Virus record (IMG/VR): IMGVR_UViG_3300033149_004666
Coordinates: 1 to 30,841 of that record
Length of the DNA: 30,841 nucleotides
Strand: one strand, 5' to 3'
Origin: a virus
Of this stretch, positions 30,623-30,841 are shown one piece after another (position 1 is the stretch's first letter; every line of letters starts with the position of its first letter). A model generated the notes under the pieces. It saw only the letters and a program-made list of their open reading frames with translations, was not told where the DNA came from and did not search any database. Made by a program: the position numbers and the translations under genes.

Positions 30623-30841
30623 ATGCCTATTTGGAGAGTGAAGAGTGGTAAGTATTACAGGCGAGGAGAGGTAGATGGACAGACTCAGTTAATATGCTAT
30701 CGTCCTGGGGACACCTTCGAGGCGGAGGAGTGGGAAGTGAAAGGGGTGTTGTCTCAGTTAGAAATGGTAACGCCCCCTTCCCCTCCCCCCGCCCCGGAAC
30801 CCGGCCTCGTGAAGAGGGAGATCGAGGAGGACCAAGGGGAC
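30623..30841 (+). CDS. Partial gene after the capsid gene, unknown function (runs off the window)
   Basis: ATG 30623 follows AAGGAGG at 30607-30613 and opens a frame that runs to the end of the window. The first 73 residues begin MPIWRVKSGKYYRRGEVDGQ, then a Pro-rich stretch (PPSPPPAPEPG) and an acidic part. In this position phages often carry a small head-completion or Pro-rich head protein, but nothing in these residues identifies a family. Confidence 0.65.
   Translation, partial: MPIWRVKSGKYYRRGEVDGQTQLICYRPGDTFEAEEWEVKGVLSQLEMVTPPSPPPAPEPGLVKREIEEDQGD

Overview
The window looks like about 31 kb of a tailed double-stranded DNA bacteriophage (or prophage) genome. All credible genes lie on the + strand, packed with ATGA/TAATG overlaps and led by strong AGGAGG ribosome binding sites. 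A replication and recombination half (about 1-21.3 kb) is followed by a packaging and capsid half (about 21.6-30.8 kb). I see no tRNA, integrase, lysis gene or tail gene, so the lifestyle and host are open; the Shine-Dalgarno strength only says 'bacterial'.

Layout. 1-3.5 kb: a replication initiator (cut by the window edge) with three 24-bp iterons and an AT-rich tract inside the gene, then a DnaC-type loader, a DnaB-type helicase and two small genes. 3.5-4.1 kb: an intact QueD-like enzyme and an internally deleted QueE. 4.1-10 kb: a wHTH protein, then a purine-rich, relatively AT-rich block with two radical SAM enzymes, an unknown protein, a tiny basic protein, a DUF2156/GNAT-like transferase and a DNA methyltransferase. 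10-14.4 kb: a sliding clamp, a family 4 uracil-DNA glycosylase fused to a proofreading exonuclease, a family A polymerase core and a DnaX-like clamp loader. 14.5-21.6 kb: a coiled-coil protein, a gp32-like ssDNA-binding protein, a RecA/UvsX recombinase, a 5' nuclease, a PD-(D/E)XK nuclease and an SbcC/SbcD system whose ATPase is split in two genes. 21.6-30.8 kb: a consensus sigma70-like promoter, terminase genes, portal, a MuF head protein with a toxin-like C-terminal extension and a possible immunity gene, a DUF2213 protease/scaffold with two internal ribosome binding sites, a decoration-like protein, an encapsulin-like major capsid protein and the start of another gene.

Together these form a largely self-sufficient replisome (initiator, loader, helicase, polymerase, clamp, clamp loader, SSB), a recombination-dependent replication set, a candidate nucleic-acid modification cassette and a head-assembly module. 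The three PolA activities sit in three separate genes, with a uracil-recognition domain attached to the proofreader.

Caution: several conserved genes (initiator, clamp, a zinc protein, small terminase, portal) change reading frame in mid-gene, and most also seem to lack a short internal stretch; queE lost its middle in frame. Either this is a decaying prophage or the assembly has indels; the sequence alone cannot decide. Family assignments come from motif recognition by eye, not from database searches.
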